From the NCBI RefSeq assembly GCF_000521565.1, contig NZ_CP002702.1:1-7799 (forward strand): a DNA stretch of 7,799 nt. Reading direction: 5' to 3'. The translations under genes were made by a program, and so were the position numbers. The stretch's first letter is position 1; every line of letters starts with the position of its first letter. Below the pieces are notes generated by a model. The model made no database searches and had not been told where the DNA came from. It worked only from the letters and a program-made list of their open reading frames with translations. Below, piece after piece: positions 7,163 through 7,799 of this stretch. Source of the stretch: Buchnera aphidicola str. G002 (Myzus persicae). GTDB lineage: Bacteria; Pseudomonadota; Gammaproteobacteria; Enterobacterales; Enterobacteriaceae.

Positions 7163-7792
7163 ATGTTTAAATTTACTGAACATACCGGTCGGGTAATTCC
7201 TTTAGATATATCTAATATAGATACAGATACCATTATTCCTAAACAATTTTTACAAAAAGTTAATAAGATTGGATTTGGTAAATATTTATTTCATGATTGG
7301 CGTTTTCTTGATTCTCATCAGTTAAAAATAAATCATCAATTTATTCTAAATAAAAAAAATTATTTAAATGCAAGTATTTTATTGACTAGAGATAATTTTG
7401 GTTGTGGATCTTCAAGAGAGCATGCTGTATGGTCTTTGTTAGATTATGGTTTTAAAGTAATTATCGCACCCAGTTTTGCTGATATTTTTTATAATAATGC
7501 TTTTAATAATAAACTTCTTCTTATTACTTTATCTAATGAAGAAATTAATTATCTTTTTAATGTAGTAAGAGAAAATGTAGGTATTCATTTTTTTGTAAGT
7601 TTAATTGAGACGAAAATTGTTGTTAATGAAAAAACTTTTTTATTTAAATTAGACGATTTTCGTCGCATGTGTTTGTTGAATGATTTAGATAATATTGATT
7701 TAACTATGAGACATCTAGAAGAAATTAAAAAATATGAAGATAAAGTTTGTAAACTTTTTATAAGAAGAAAAGAGTTTCAATCTTATACTTAG
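7163..7792 (+). CDS. leuD: 3-isopropylmalate dehydratase small subunit
   Basis: LeuD is the swivelling small subunit of isopropylmalate isomerase and completes the active site formed with LeuC. It has 209 residues (E. coli about 201). Conserved blocks are [15 protein letters not shown] (19-33), FHDWRFLD (43-50), [18 protein letters not shown] (71-88), which contains the family signature, [19 protein letters not shown] (94-112), and the C-terminal [16 protein letters not shown] (166-181). The tail after the conserved region (about 185-209) is Lys-rich and about eight residues longer than in E. coli. Tandem in-frame stops TAG TGA (7790-7795) end the gene just before the palindrome that closes the circle. 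The ATG lies six bases after the leuC stop. The only Shine-Dalgarno-like sequence is a weak GTGAG inside the end of leuC, so coupling to leuC is likely. Confidence 0.97.
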   Translation: MFKFTEHTGRVIPLDISNIDTDTIIPKQFLQKVNKIGFGKYLFHDWRFLDSHQLKINHQFILNKKNYLNASILLTRDNFGCGSSREHAVWSLLDYGFKVIIAPSFADIFYNNAFNNKLLLITLSNEEINYLFNVVRENVGIHFFVSLIETKIVVNEKTFLFKLDDFRRMCLLNDLDNIDLTMRHLEEIKKYEDKVCKLFIRRKEFQSYT

Positions 7793-7799
7793 TGATTTA

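Overview
The window looks like a complete circular leucine-biosynthesis plasmid (pLeu type) of a Buchnera aphidicola-like aphid endosymbiont. It is very AT-rich, with long A and T runs even inside genes. It carries repA1, a yqhA homologue (ORF1), repA2 and leuABCD, and every encoded protein is very close to its enterobacterial counterpart. This gene set and order match what I know of leucine plasmids from Buchnera of aphidine aphids; the host assignment is inference from that. Circularity has direct support: a long perfect inverted repeat at positions 1-67 continues across the window ends into 7795-7799.

Layout: positions 1-67 hold a palindromic bidirectional terminator. Positions 68-347 are a gene-free, extremely AT-rich stretch with iteron-like repeats and homopolymer inverted repeats, lying downstream of repA1 where an IncFII-type origin would be expected. 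repA1 lies on the minus strand (348-1199). A divergent 278-base intergenic region holds three copies of a 10-base motif and a tiny Phe-rich reading frame behind a perfect Shine-Dalgarno. Then come yqhA (1478-1981), repA2 (2117-2869) and a 36-bp perfect long inverted repeat (2868-2967) containing two mirror-image DnaA-box-like 9-mers. The leuA (3004), leuB (4651), leuC (5744) and leuD (7163) operon follows and ends at the first palindrome.

The four leu products convert 2-ketoisovalerate to the direct precursor of leucine: LeuA condenses it with acetyl-CoA, LeuC/LeuD isomerise the product, and LeuB oxidatively decarboxylates it. The recognised catalytic and cofactor residues of LeuA, LeuB and LeuC are intact, and LeuD retains its family signature. 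LeuA also keeps its C-terminal leucine-binding domain, so feedback inhibition may persist, while no classical leuL attenuator is visible. The two Rep proteins are paralogues of the IncFII RepA family. Each rep gene is followed by a long palindrome, and the leu operon sits between those two palindromes.

There is no transposase, CRISPR array, tRNA, rRNA or defence gene. The least explained sequence lies in the non-coding stretches: the possible origin, the iteron-like motifs, the DnaA-box palindrome and two candidate small reading frames.
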